In this document: positions 17,421 to 25,306 of the stretch, in pieces | Position numbering within the stretch: the first letter of the stretch is position 1 | Layout of the letters: every line of letters starts with the position of its first letter | Assembly: GCF_005924265.1 (NCBI RefSeq) | Contig: NZ_VCLB01000004.1 | Location: forward strand, 359,784 to 423,783 | DNA from: Martelella lutilitoris | GTDB taxonomy: Bacteria; Pseudomonadota; Alphaproteobacteria; Rhizobiales; Rhizobiaceae | Direction of reading: 5' to 3' | Length of the DNA stretch: 64,000 nucleotides | Notes under the pieces: generated by a model | What the model was told of the DNA's origin: nothing | What the model saw: the letters and a program-made list of their open reading frames with translations, nothing else | Database searches by the model: none | Made by a program: the position numbers and the translations under genes

Positions 17421-19409
17421 ATGCCTGCAATCGACAACACGCACGGTGGCGAGGCGGTTTCCGCCCGCCGCCCATCCGCGATGACCTCGCTCGTCCTGCG
17501 TACCTTGACGGTCCTGCTTCTGCTTCTCGGCATAAACCAGACCTTCAACCTCGGTTCGCGCTTTCACCTGACCCTGTTGGAAAACCAGTATTTCTATGCC
17601 GTTCTGGCGCTTGCGATCCCGATGGTGTTTCTTCTCATGCCCGGCGTGCGCGCGACAAGCGGAAAGACGCCCGGCATTGTCGACTGGGCGCTTGCGGCCA
17701 TCACCTTCGTGACGCTCGGCTATTTCATCTTCAACGCCTATGACATCGTCCTATTCGGCTGGGAAATGTCGCCGCCGACCGCCGCCGTCTACGCCAGCGC
17801 CATACTCTGGCTGGTGATGCTGGATGCCGGACGACGCGCGGGTGGCCTGATCCTCGGCATGATCGTCCTGTTCTTCTCCACCTATCCCCTGTTTGCCGAC
17901 AAGCTGCCCGGTCCGATCTCGGCTTTCAGCTCGCCGTTCAGATATGTGGCGGCCTATCATGCAATGAGCCTCGAAAGCATTCTCGGCATACCGCTCAAGG
18001 CCTTCGCCAACCTCGTCTTCGGCTTCGTCGTCTTCGGCGCGGCGCTTGAGCATACCGGCGCCGGACGCTTCTTCATCAACCTCGCCTTCGCGCTTCTCGG
18101 TCATGTGCGCGGCGGCCCGGCGAAGGTCGCGATCCTGTCCAGCGGCCTGATGGGCTCTCTGAGCGGCAGCGTGGTCACCAATGTGCTGACCACCGGCGTG
18201 ATGACCATTCCGGCCATGCGCAAGGTCGGCATGAAGGGCACGGTCGCAGCAGGCATAGAGACCTGCGCCTCGACCGGCGGCGTGCTGATGCCGCCGGTGA
18301 TGGGCGCGGCCGCTTTCGTCATGGCGGATTTTCTTCAGGTGCCTTACGCGACGATTGCCCTTGCCGCCGCCATTCCCGCCGCGCTCTATTTCTTCGGCCT
18401 GTTCATCCAGATCGATGCGCGCGCCGCGCGCGAGGGCCTCAGCGGCCTTCCCGCCGAGGAACTCCCGGACCTCAAGCAGACGCTCAAGGAGGGCTGGCAC
18501 CATGTCTTCGCCTTCGCGCTGCTGACGGTCATGCTGCTCGTGCTCAAGAAGGAACAATATGCGCCGTTTTATGCAACCGCGGTGCTGCTTGCCGTCAACC
18601 AGATCGTCTCGAAGACCGATCGCTGGGGCAAAAAGGAATTGTTGCATTTCATCGACAGTCTGGGTCGCCTGTTCGCCACGCTCGCGGCAACGCTGGCCGC
18701 CGTCGGCATGATCGTCGGCGGGTTGTCGATGACCGGGCTTGCCGGAACGCTGGTCAACGACCTCTTGAGCATTGCCGGGGATTCGCCCCTGCTTCTGCTC
18801 ATCATGGGCGCGCTGACCAGCCTTGTCCTCGGCACGGGCATGACGGCGACGGCCTGTTACATCTTTCTCGCCGTGATGCTAGCCCCGGCGCTGATCCAGG
18901 TAGGGCTCAACCCGATGGCCTCGCACCTTTTCATCTTCTACTGGGGCATGTTGTCCTTCATCACGCCGCCGGTCGCTCTGGGCGCGTTTGCCGCCGCATC
19001 GGTCGCCAACACGCCGCCGATGCGCACCGGGCTCGAGGCGATGAAGATCGGCAGCATCGTCTATTTCATCCCGTTCTTTTTCGTGTTCGACCCGGCGCTT
19101 ATCGGCGAAGCGGACTGGCAGAACATTCTCCTTTCCTCGGGGCTTGCGCTTTTCGGCGTGTGGATGTTCGCGAGCGGGGTCCAGGGCTACATCATGGGCA
19201 TCGGTCCGGTCTTTTCCGACCGTCCCTATGTCTGGGTGCTGCGGCTTCCGCTGTTGATCGGCGCGATACTGATCGCGCTTCCGGGCGAGGCTGTCCCCGG
19301 CTTCGGCGATCTGGAGTTGCTGGCTCTGGGGCTGGCGATCATGGCGCCCGTCATCATCGCCGCCTTTATCCTCAACCGGCGCGGACTCGGCAGGGCCAGG
19401 CCCGCCTGA
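17421..19409 (+). CDS. TRAP transporter fused permease (DctQM)
   Basis: 662 residues, strongly hydrophobic: a 4-TM DctQ-like part (about 20-160) fused to a 12-TM-class DctM part, as is normal for TAXI-TRAP systems. The DctM signature region is seen in GSLSGSVVTNVLTTGVMTIPAMRK and ETCASTGGVLMPPVMGAAAF (shortened here by reading), which line the Na+-coupled translocation path. Secondary, ion-driven importer in the inner membrane, partner of the preceding binding protein. It is the last gene on this strand before a convergent tct operon. Confidence 0.9.
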   Translation: MPAIDNTHGGEAVSARRPSAMTSLVLRTLTVLLLLLGINQTFNLGSRFHLTLLENQYFYAVLALAIPMVFLLMPGVRATSGKTPGIVDWALAAITFVTLGYFIFNAYDIVLFGWEMSPPTAAVYASAILWLVMLDAGRRAGGLILGMIVLFFSTYPLFADKLPGPISAFSSPFRYVAAYHAMSLESILGIPLKAFANLVFGFVVFGAALEHTGAGRFFINLAFALLGHVRGGPAKVAILSSGLMGSLSGSVVTNVLTTGVMTIPAMRKVGMKGTVAAGIETCASTGGVLMPPVMGAAAFVMADFLQVPYATIALAAAIPAALYFFGLFIQIDARAAREGLSGLPAEELPDLKQTLKEGWHHVFAFALLTVMLLVLKKEQYAPFYATAVLLAVNQIVSKTDRWGKKELLHFIDSLGRLFATLAATLAAVGMIVGGLSMTGLAGTLVNDLLSIAGDSPLLLLIMGALTSLVLGTGMTATACYIFLAVMLAPALIQVGLNPMASHLFIFYWGMLSFITPPVALGAFAAASVANTPPMRTGLEAMKIGSIVYFIPFFFVFDPALIGEADWQNILLSSGLALFGVWMFASGVQGYIMGIGPVFSDRPYVWVLRLPLLIGAILIALPGEAVPGFGDLELLALGLAIMAPVIIAAFILNRRGLGRARPA

Positions 19410-19466
19410 GCGGGCCAAAGGGCTTCACGCGCACGCAACGCTCACAGCTCTCCTTTTTCGCACATC

Positions 19467-19489
19467 ATCCTCGGGATTGACCCGAGGAT
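19467..19489. repeat. Dispersed palindromic repeat, copy 1
   Basis: ATCCTCGGG-ATTGA-CCCGAGGAT, a perfect 9-bp hairpin. The same element occurs as two copies at 35265-35406. Typical of short repeats scattered in alphaproteobacterial intergenic DNA. Confidence 0.65.
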
Positions 19490-19771
19490 CTGGCCACCGC
19501 TCAGCACGAGCGGCGTTGGCGTTTCGTAAAATATTGTATTAAATACATTTTTCGTCCGATATGCTTGTCGCGGCGATGCGTCTATAGAGGCGCGAGACAG
19601 GCCCGAGCATGAAGAGTGAGGATGACACGAGCTGCGTCAACAAGCTCAGCAGTGCAGGTAATCTCCGGACCCCTTGCACTGTTTTTCGGCATGACCTGAT
19701 GCCGCCATCATGGCGCCTCGTGTATGGACCCGGCTAAAGTGACCTGTCCATCCCAGTGTCCTGAAACGCGA

Positions 19772-19802
19772 ATGCGCCCGGGGAAAACTCCGCCGGGCGC
19801 AT
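19772..19802 (-). terminator. Hairpin after tctA, possible terminator
   Basis: ATGCGCCCGG (19772-19781) and CCGGGCGCAT (19793-19802) form a perfect 10-bp stem 34 bp after the tctA stop. There is no T-run, so it may slow or end transcription in a Rho-assisted way or only stabilise the mRNA end. Confidence 0.45.
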
Positions 19803-19836
19803 CGAGACATTCTTGAACGAGGATCGGACGGAAGGT

Positions 19837-21357
19837 TCAGTCTTCCACCGGCTCCGGATCTTTGTTCTTCCGCTTCCTCGGCCCGAGATAGATGATCGAC
19901 AGGACGGAGAGCGCCAGAAGAACGAGCGCGATCGGATGCTGCACCACGACCCAGGGATCACCCCGGCTGATCAGGATCGACTGGACCAGTTTGGATTCGA
20001 GCTCCGGCGTCAGCACATAGCCGATGATGAAGGCGACGACGGAGAAGCCGAACTGCTGCATGAAATAACCCATCACGCCGAAAGCCAGCATGATGTAGAT
20101 GCCGAACATGCCGCCCGTCGTCACATAGGCGCCGGTGGTGCAGAGCAGCAGTGCCGTCGGGTAGACCACGGAATTGGGCGCGGCGATCGCCAGCGACCAT
20201 ATGCGCATGCCGATCTGGCCGACGCCGAGATTGCAGAAATTGGCGATCAGCATGGCGCCGAACAGGCCGTAGATCAGTCGCCCCTGCTCCTCGAACAGCA
20301 GCGGACCGGGCTGCACGCCGTGGATGATGAAGGCGCTGACCAGGAGGGCGGCAGCGATATTGCCCGGAATGCCGAGCGTCAGAAGCGGAATGAGATTTGC
20401 GCCGACGACGGCCGAATTTGCCGCCTCCGAAGCCGCGATGCCGCGCGGATCGCCCTTGCCGAAGCTTTCCGGATCCCTGGCCTGCTGCTTGGTGACCGAA
20501 TAGGACAGGAAGCCGGCCGTTGCCGAGCCGAGCCCCGGAATGGCGCCGATGACCGTGCCGATCGCCCAGGCGCGGATCGCCACATATTTGTTGGCCAAGA
20601 GCTCGCTCAGCGTCACGCCCTTGTCCTCGGGGTTGTCGGAACGCACGCGGATCGGCGTTGCCGTGCTCGTGGCCCGTGTGGTGGCGGCAATCTGGCGGAA
20701 GATCTCCGATACGGCGAGAAGTCCGATCGACATCGCCGTCAGCGGCAGGCCGTCATAAAGATCGAGCATGCCGAAGGTGAAGCGCGGCGTGCCCATGGCC
20801 GGGTCAATGCCCACCGAGGCGAACAGAAAACCGAGCGCGGCCGCCATCAACCCCTTGACCATCGAGGAACCGACGAGGCCGGTAATGACCGTGAAGGCAA
20901 GGATCATCAAGGCGGTGATCTCGATCGGCCCCATGCGCAGCGCCACGAGCGCGAGCGGCGCCGAGATCGTGATCAGCACGATGTCGCTCGAAAGATCACC
21001 GAAGACGGAATAGTAAAGCGCGTATTTCATCGCCTTCATCGGCTTGCCGTTTTTGGCCATGGGATGGCCGTCAAGCGCGGTTGCCGCTGACTCGGGCGTG
21101 CCGGGCGTGTTGATCAGGATCGCCGGGATCGCGCCGCCCACCGTTCCGCCCTTGTTGACGCTGATGAGAAAGGCGAGCGCCGTCAGCGTATCGAGCGTGT
21201 AGGTGAGCGGAATGGCGATCGCCAGCGCCATCAGCAGCGTCATGCCGGGGATCGCTCCAACGATCTGGCCGACGGCTACGCCGAGAATGATGTAGAGAAG
21301 GTTGGTGAGGGTGATGGCGTCGGTCAGTCCACCGATGATTGTGGCAAAGTCAGGCAT
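19837..21357 (-). CDS. Tripartite tricarboxylate transporter permease, TctA type
   Basis: 506 residues with about 11-12 membrane segments and the TctA signature regions GAIPGMTLLMALAIAIPLTY near the N-terminus and GAIPGLGSATAGFLSYSV in the second half; NSAVVGANLIPLLTLGIPG is the conserved central motif. Forms the channel of a Na+/H+-coupled carboxylate importer with the TctB and TctC proteins encoded directly upstream (10-bp gap to tctB). Confidence 0.9.
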   Translation of the reverse strand: MPDFATIIGGLTDAITLTNLLYIILGVAVGQIVGAIPGMTLLMALAIAIPLTYTLDTLTALAFLISVNKGGTVGGAIPAILINTPGTPESAATALDGHPMAKNGKPMKAMKYALYYSVFGDLSSDIVLITISAPLALVALRMGPIEITALMILAFTVITGLVGSSMVKGLMAAALGFLFASVGIDPAMGTPRFTFGMLDLYDGLPLTAMSIGLLAVSEIFRQIAATTRATSTATPIRVRSDNPEDKGVTLSELLANKYVAIRAWAIGTVIGAIPGLGSATAGFLSYSVTKQQARDPESFGKGDPRGIAASEAANSAVVGANLIPLLTLGIPGNIAAALLVSAFIIHGVQPGPLLFEEQGRLIYGLFGAMLIANFCNLGVGQIGMRIWSLAIAAPNSVVYPTALLLCTTGAYVTTGGMFGIYIMLAFGVMGYFMQQFGFSVVAFIIGYVLTPELESKLVQSILISRGDPWVVVQHPIALVLLALSVLSIIYLGPRKRKNKDPEPVED

Positions 21358-21367
21358 AGCATTGCTT

Positions 21368-21796
21368 TCAGAGGGGAAGCGATGGCAATGGACGTCCCAT
21401 CACGATCACGAAAACGAACCACGTTCCTGCCGGAACCAGCACAATTGTCGTGGCGAGCCACTGATAGCGGCGCTCGAACATGAAGGCGCAGACGGCCGCC
21501 ATCAGCAGAACGGCCGACGGCAGGAAGCCCACGCGCGGCATGGCGAGCGCGGCGACAAGAACCACAGCAGCAAGCCCGGCGAGACGCGCAAACTCGTACC
21601 AACTGAAATTCGCAGGCTGTGCCTTGGCGAAAAACTGGATGAGGCCGAGAAGGATGAACAGCCAGGCTGCGATCTTCGGAAACAGCGAGGGGTCTATCGG
21701 CCCCGGCTGGCTCGTGACCTGATACGGGATCAGGAAAAAAAGGAGAAAGCCACCAAAGAGAATGCTGGCTCCCCCGAGCATGCGCTCAAGATACAT
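21368..21796 (-). CDS. Tripartite tricarboxylate transporter small membrane subunit, TctB type
   Basis: 142 residues, four predicted membrane helices, the normal size for the small TctB subunit. The ATG at 21796 is preceded by GAGGGG; the frame stays open further upstream but those codons lie in the dispersed repeat at 21820-21918 and are unlikely to be translated. Partner of the TctA permease immediately downstream and the TctC protein upstream. Confidence 0.8.
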   Translation of the reverse strand: MYLERMLGGASILFGGFLLFFLIPYQVTSQPGPIDPSLFPKIAAWLFILLGLIQFFAKAQPANFSWYEFARLAGLAAVVLVAALAMPRVGFLPSAVLLMAAVCAFMFERRYQWLATTIVLVPAGTWFVFVIVMGRPLPSLPL

Positions 21797-21819
21797 TGAA
21801 CAGCGCCCCTCATCGCTAG

Positions 21820-21918
21820 CGCATCGGCCCGAAAACCGGAATCGATTTTCGGAAAGCACGATGCGTAGATTCAATAGGTTAGAGCGTCCTTTGTGTGTCC
21901 GAATGGACGCACGGCGCT
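21820..21918. repeat. Composite rhizobial-type intergenic repeat
   Basis: Two nested hairpins: GCATCG (21821-21826) with CGATGC (21859-21864), and GCGTCC (21884-21889) with GGACGC (21905-21910), joined by an AT-richer link with TTAGAGCG. I recognise this arrangement from many Rhizobiales intergenic regions. It separates tctC from tctB and could act as a processing or attenuation element that sets the binding protein above the membrane subunits. Confidence 0.65.
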
Positions 21919-21923
21919 CCTGG

Positions 21924-22880
21924 TTACTTGCCGAGATACGCCTTGTAGAACTGGGCGCTTTTCGCGATCTTGTCAGTGGTTCCCTTGGGACCCAGGTTCA
22001 GCGGCTCGTTCTCAAGACGCATCATCAGTTCATTGTAGCCATCGGAATTGACGGCCTCGTCCAGCGCCTCTTCCAGGCAGGTCTTGATCGCCGGATCAAC
22101 GCCCTTGGGCACCATGAAGATCGTCTGTCCCTCGATCGTTGCGTCAAGCCCGCCCTCGATCAGGGTCGGGGAGTCCGGTGCATAGGGCGTGCGGGCATCG
22201 GTCAGCGACGCGAGCTGGTTCATCGCCCCGGCCTTGATCTGCTGGACATGCTGGGTGCCCTGGGTCGTCGCATCCACGTGGCCGCCAAGCGCAGACTGCA
22301 GCGCATCCGCCGCCCCCTTGCTCGGAACCGCAATCAGGTTGACGTCGTAATGCTTGGCCAGTTGATCGACCAGGATCTCCTGGCTCTTGCCGCCGACCGA
22401 AATCGTCGCGCCATTATTGTCTTTTGCAAAGGCGATGAATTCGTCCAGCGTCTGGTAGGGGCGGTCGACGAGCGAGACCAGACCGTAGTTGATCTGCATC
22501 GCCGTCCCCAGATAGTCGAAGCTTTCATAGGTATAGGGAGTGTCCGAATTCTCGTAGGGATTGAGGGCAACCGTGCCCGTGGCCGCCACGCCGACGGAAT
22601 AGCCGTCGGGCTTCATGTTCATGAGCGTCGCCGACATCACGCCGCCGCCGGCGCCCGGCTTGTTGTCGACGATCACGGTCCAGCCCTGCTGCGTCTCCAG
22701 TTCGGCGGCGATCGCCCTCGCGATGGCGTCCGTGCCGCCGCCCGCGCCATAGCCGACAAGCATCTGGACCGGCTTGGCCGGAAAGCCTTCAGGGCAGGTC
22801 GCGGCGGCAGTGGCAAGCGGTGATACCGCGATCGAAAGTCCGATGACGGTCGTTCCAAGAATGATATCTGCTGTGTTCAT
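21924..22880 (-). CDS. Tripartite tricarboxylate transporter substrate-binding protein, TctC/Bug type
   Basis: 318 residues. Signal peptide, then the Bug-family core: FPAKPVQMLVGYGAGGGTDAIAR and the VDNKPGAGGG motif that binds the ligand carboxylate. ATG 22880 follows GGAGGAAAAC; the in-frame TTG 12 bp upstream is less likely. First gene of a tctC-tctB-tctA operon. An exact copy of the cluster operator motif lies about 112 bp upstream (22992-23006), suggesting IclR control and a substrate shared with the catabolic cluster. Confidence 0.9.
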   Translation of the reverse strand: MNTADIILGTTVIGLSIAVSPLATAAATCPEGFPAKPVQMLVGYGAGGGTDAIARAIAAELETQQGWTVIVDNKPGAGGGVMSATLMNMKPDGYSVGVAATGTVALNPYENSDTPYTYESFDYLGTAMQINYGLVSLVDRPYQTLDEFIAFAKDNNGATISVGGKSQEILVDQLAKHYDVNLIAVPSKGAADALQSALGGHVDATTQGTQHVQQIKAGAMNQLASLTDARTPYAPDSPTLIEGGLDATIEGQTIFMVPKGVDPAIKTCLEEALDEAVNSDGYNELMMRLENEPLNLGPKGTTDKIAKSAQFYKAYLGK

Positions 22881-22991
22881 GTTTTCCTCCAAAATACGCG
22901 AACCGTACCGTCTCCCCCGTAGCAGTTCGCTCTTCTCCCGATAGCTTGCCTAGCAACCACAACATGCAATGGAAATGCCGGGTGGCCTCCG

Positions 22992-23006
22992 TTCCGCCTG
23001 ACGAAA
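22992..23006. promoter_or_regulatory. Putative IclR operator, site 4
   Basis: TTCCG-CCTGA-CGAAA, exact at all ten fixed positions, between the alpha/beta hydrolase stop and the tctC start. Confidence 0.5.
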
Positions 23007-23014
23007 TATCGGCA

Positions 23015-24016
23015 TCACCGCGCCAGAAACGCCTCCATTTCCGCAAGCATGGCATCACGGCCGTGCTCGGGCCGGTCGAAAAGGATGTAATGGGTGGTGT
23101 CGCCGGGCTCCCAGCAGAAAACCTCTTCCGCATTGATCAGGTCGGCCGTCAGCGCGTCCATATCGTCCTTCTGGCTGAGCGTGTCGAACTCCGGTCGGAC
23201 GATCATCACCTTCGCATAAACCTGATTGGCGTTGACGAGCTTATGGCCGATGCCCATCAGGAAAAGGTCCTCCAGCATGCCGTTGGGGCTGCGATAGGTT
23301 GGCGGATCGCGATCTTTCGCCGTCGGGTCGCCGTCGATCAGGGCCTGTTCGAAGGCCTTGACGATCGCCGGATCACGCCAGGCGGCCTTGTCCGCGATCG
23401 GTATCTGCCGGTCCCAGTCGCGGGTCAGCATGTCGACCGCGTTGAAGGTGTAGTTGCCGAATTGCGGACGGTTGAAATGGCCCGGTCGGGCCGGATCCTC
23501 CCACTGCGAGCCATGGCAGAATTTCGGGTGCCCGCCGGCCGCGCCGTAGACCATGTTGTAGAGAACAAGGTGGCTTGCCTTTTCCGGCCACAGAGCGGCG
23601 AAGGCCATGACGCAGGTGCCGCCGACGCCCCAGCCAAACAGGCCGACCGAGGAATAGCCAGATGCGTCGCGAAGGTGATCGACCGCCGCCTCCAGATCAC
23701 GGACGATCTCGAGCGTGCGCACAAGCGGCTTCGTCGGCGTCGGCGGAAGGTCCATCTCCGCCGGACGCTCGGACCGGCCGAAGCCGCGCGCGTCGACGAT
23801 GTAGCAGCGATGGCCGCGCACGGCGAGATCGGCGGCGAGCGAACCGTGAGGGACATCGAGATCATATTCCGAAAGCCCGGGGATACGCGTCCCGTGCATC
23901 AGGATCATCGGTCGTGCCTCGACGTCCGCCGCTTCGTCGAACACCTCGCGGATCGCTATCCGCACGCCGTCGCGCGTCTCCACGAAAAAATCCCTGCGCC
24001 TGATTGTCCCCGACAT
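23015..24016 (-). CDS. Alpha/beta-hydrolase fold protein lacking the Ser nucleophile
   Basis: 333 residues of alpha/beta-hydrolase fold: oxyanion HG motif (MILMHGTRIPG), GFGRSER after strand 4, a candidate acid in VRPEFDT and the late His in GDTTHYI. At the nucleophile elbow the expected G-x-S-x-G reads GWGVG, with Gly130 (codon 23627-23629, GGC) where Ser/Cys/Asp should be. The rest of the protein is full length and in frame, so this is substitution, not decay. AGGAGAAGGC precedes the ATG. It lies 134 bp upstream of tctC on the same strand, behind its own TTCCG-N5-CGAAA site. Either a non-hydrolytic member (lyase, cofactor-free enzyme) or an inactive binder. Confidence 0.8.
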   Translation of the reverse strand: MSGTIRRRDFFVETRDGVRIAIREVFDEAADVEARPMILMHGTRIPGLSEYDLDVPHGSLAADLAVRGHRCYIVDARGFGRSERPAEMDLPPTPTKPLVRTLEIVRDLEAAVDHLRDASGYSSVGLFGWGVGGTCVMAFAALWPEKASHLVLYNMVYGAAGGHPKFCHGSQWEDPARPGHFNRPQFGNYTFNAVDMLTRDWDRQIPIADKAAWRDPAIVKAFEQALIDGDPTAKDRDPPTYRSPNGMLEDLFLMGIGHKLVNANQVYAKVMIVRPEFDTLSQKDDMDALTADLINAEEVFCWEPGDTTHYILFDRPEHGRDAMLAEMEAFLAR

Positions 24017-24093
24017 GCCTTCTCCTCCGCAAAACTGGGTGCCAGCCTATCTATGGGAACCGGCCCCCGCGCCGCATCTTTCATGACATGCCG

Positions 24094-24108
24094 TTTCGCC
24101 AGCCGGAA
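24094..24108. promoter_or_regulatory. Putative IclR operator, site 5
   Basis: TTTCG-CCAGC-CGGAA, reverse complement of the motif, exact at all ten fixed positions, 78 bp upstream of the alpha/beta-hydrolase start. Confidence 0.55.
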
Positions 24109-24152
24109 ACAGCCGGTTGCCGAAAAACGCCAAGTCGCCGGTTTTCAAAAAG

Positions 24153-25127
24153 TCAGGCGGGGGCCGGACCGGTCGACTGGCGCTCGATGATACGGCAGGG
24201 AACATGCAGGCGCAGCGGACAATCCGGAAAATCCTGATTGGTAATGCGCTGGTGCAGGACCCGCGTCGCCATCCTGCCGATATCGACGCCGGGCACCTTC
24301 ACCGTCGTCAGTTGCGGCAGGATCTGCTGGGCGGCGGAATAGTCGCCGAAGCCGACCACGGATGCATCGCGCGGGATGCGATAGCCGCGCGCCAGAAGTT
24401 CAGAAATCACCGTCAGCGCCAGGCCGTCATGGGCGCAGAAGAAAGCGGTGGGCTTTTCGATCGTCGCTGCCAACCGGTCGAAGGCCTCGCCGAAGTCACG
24501 TCCCTCTTCCGGAATGAGATCGTGCAGAACGACGCCCGGCTCGCGCTCGCAGACCTCGCGCAACCCGTAGAGCCGCTCCATGCGTCCCCGATAGCGCGGA
24601 TCGCCATGAACGTAGACGATCCGGCGATGGCCAAGCTTCAGAAGAAAACGTCCGACGGCGGAACCGGCCTCGTGGTCGGTGGCGCCAACCTGGTCGACAG
24701 GCTCCAGCGGTTCCAGCCAGCTGTTGCGCACGATCGGAATGTCGGCATGGTGCAGCCGCTTGAGGTTCTCCTGGCTGTGCAGCCCGACAATCAGGAGGCC
24801 GCTGCATTCCTCTGCCATCGCCTTCAGTTCTATCCCGTTGCGGGTGCTGCGGATGCGCAACGCGTAACCCAGGATCTGGGCCTCGCGCTGCACGCCGTTC
24901 TGGATCTGCATATGCAGCTCGGTATTGGCCACGTCATTGTCGTCGAAAACGACGCCGAGAAGCTTGGATGACGCCGGTGCCTTGCGGTAGCCAAGCCGGT
25001 CGGCGGTCTCCGCCACCTTCAGGCGGGTCGCCTCGCTGACACCGCTCTTGCCTGAGAGCGCGCGCGAGACGGCGAATTTCGAGAGGCCCGTCTCCTCTGC
25101 AATCGTCTGAATGGTTACCCGCGCCAC
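24153..25127 (-). CDS. LacI-family transcriptional regulator
   Basis: 324 residues from a GTG start. The N-terminus MARVTIQTIAEETGLSKFAV is the LacI helix-turn-helix with the hinge helix following (SEATRLKVAETADRLGYR), then a periplasmic-binding-like sugar sensor domain. GTG 25127 is chosen because it places the HTH at the usual position and has GAAAGGTG just upstream; ATG 25157 or 25175 would add 10-16 unmatched residues. Divergent from the ABC importer operon, which it most likely represses until the imported sugar or a derivative binds. I found only a weak dyad around 25213-25232 in the gap. Confidence 0.88.
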   Translation of the reverse strand: MARVTIQTIAEETGLSKFAVSRALSGKSGVSEATRLKVAETADRLGYRKAPASSKLLGVVFDDNDVANTELHMQIQNGVQREAQILGYALRIRSTRNGIELKAMAEECSGLLIVGLHSQENLKRLHHADIPIVRNSWLEPLEPVDQVGATDHEAGSAVGRFLLKLGHRRIVYVHGDPRYRGRMERLYGLREVCEREPGVVLHDLIPEEGRDFGEAFDRLAATIEKPTAFFCAHDGLALTVISELLARGYRIPRDASVVGFGDYSAAQQILPQLTTVKVPGVDIGRMATRVLHQRITNQDFPDCPLRLHVPCRIIERQSTGPAPA

Positions 25128-25306
25128 ATCGCACCTTTCTGACAGTTCCCCATGCATTGGTGCCGAATTCGACACCGCGGCTCAAGCCGAGAAAATGTCT
25201 CCTGCAAAAAAGTTAACCTAACGCTTTACATAACAAAACTTCTATTTCAAGCTATTTGTTAGTCGGCGGAGGATAACGAGACGCCGATATGAGGAGGAGA
25301 ACATTC

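Larger units (their letters stand above)
19410..19836. other. Convergent intergenic region
   Basis: 427 bp between the TRAP permease and the convergent tctA gene. It holds one copy of the CCTCGGG hairpin repeat (19467-19489), an AT-rich patch (about 19526-19560) and a strong inverted repeat after tctA (19772-19802). No gene recognised. Confidence 0.6.

Noticed and set aside
25205..25260. TTTACA (25225-25230) as -35 box and a LacI dyad before the ABC importer
   Set aside because: No matching -10 at 16-18 bp and the dyad has only about half its pairs; too weak to list.
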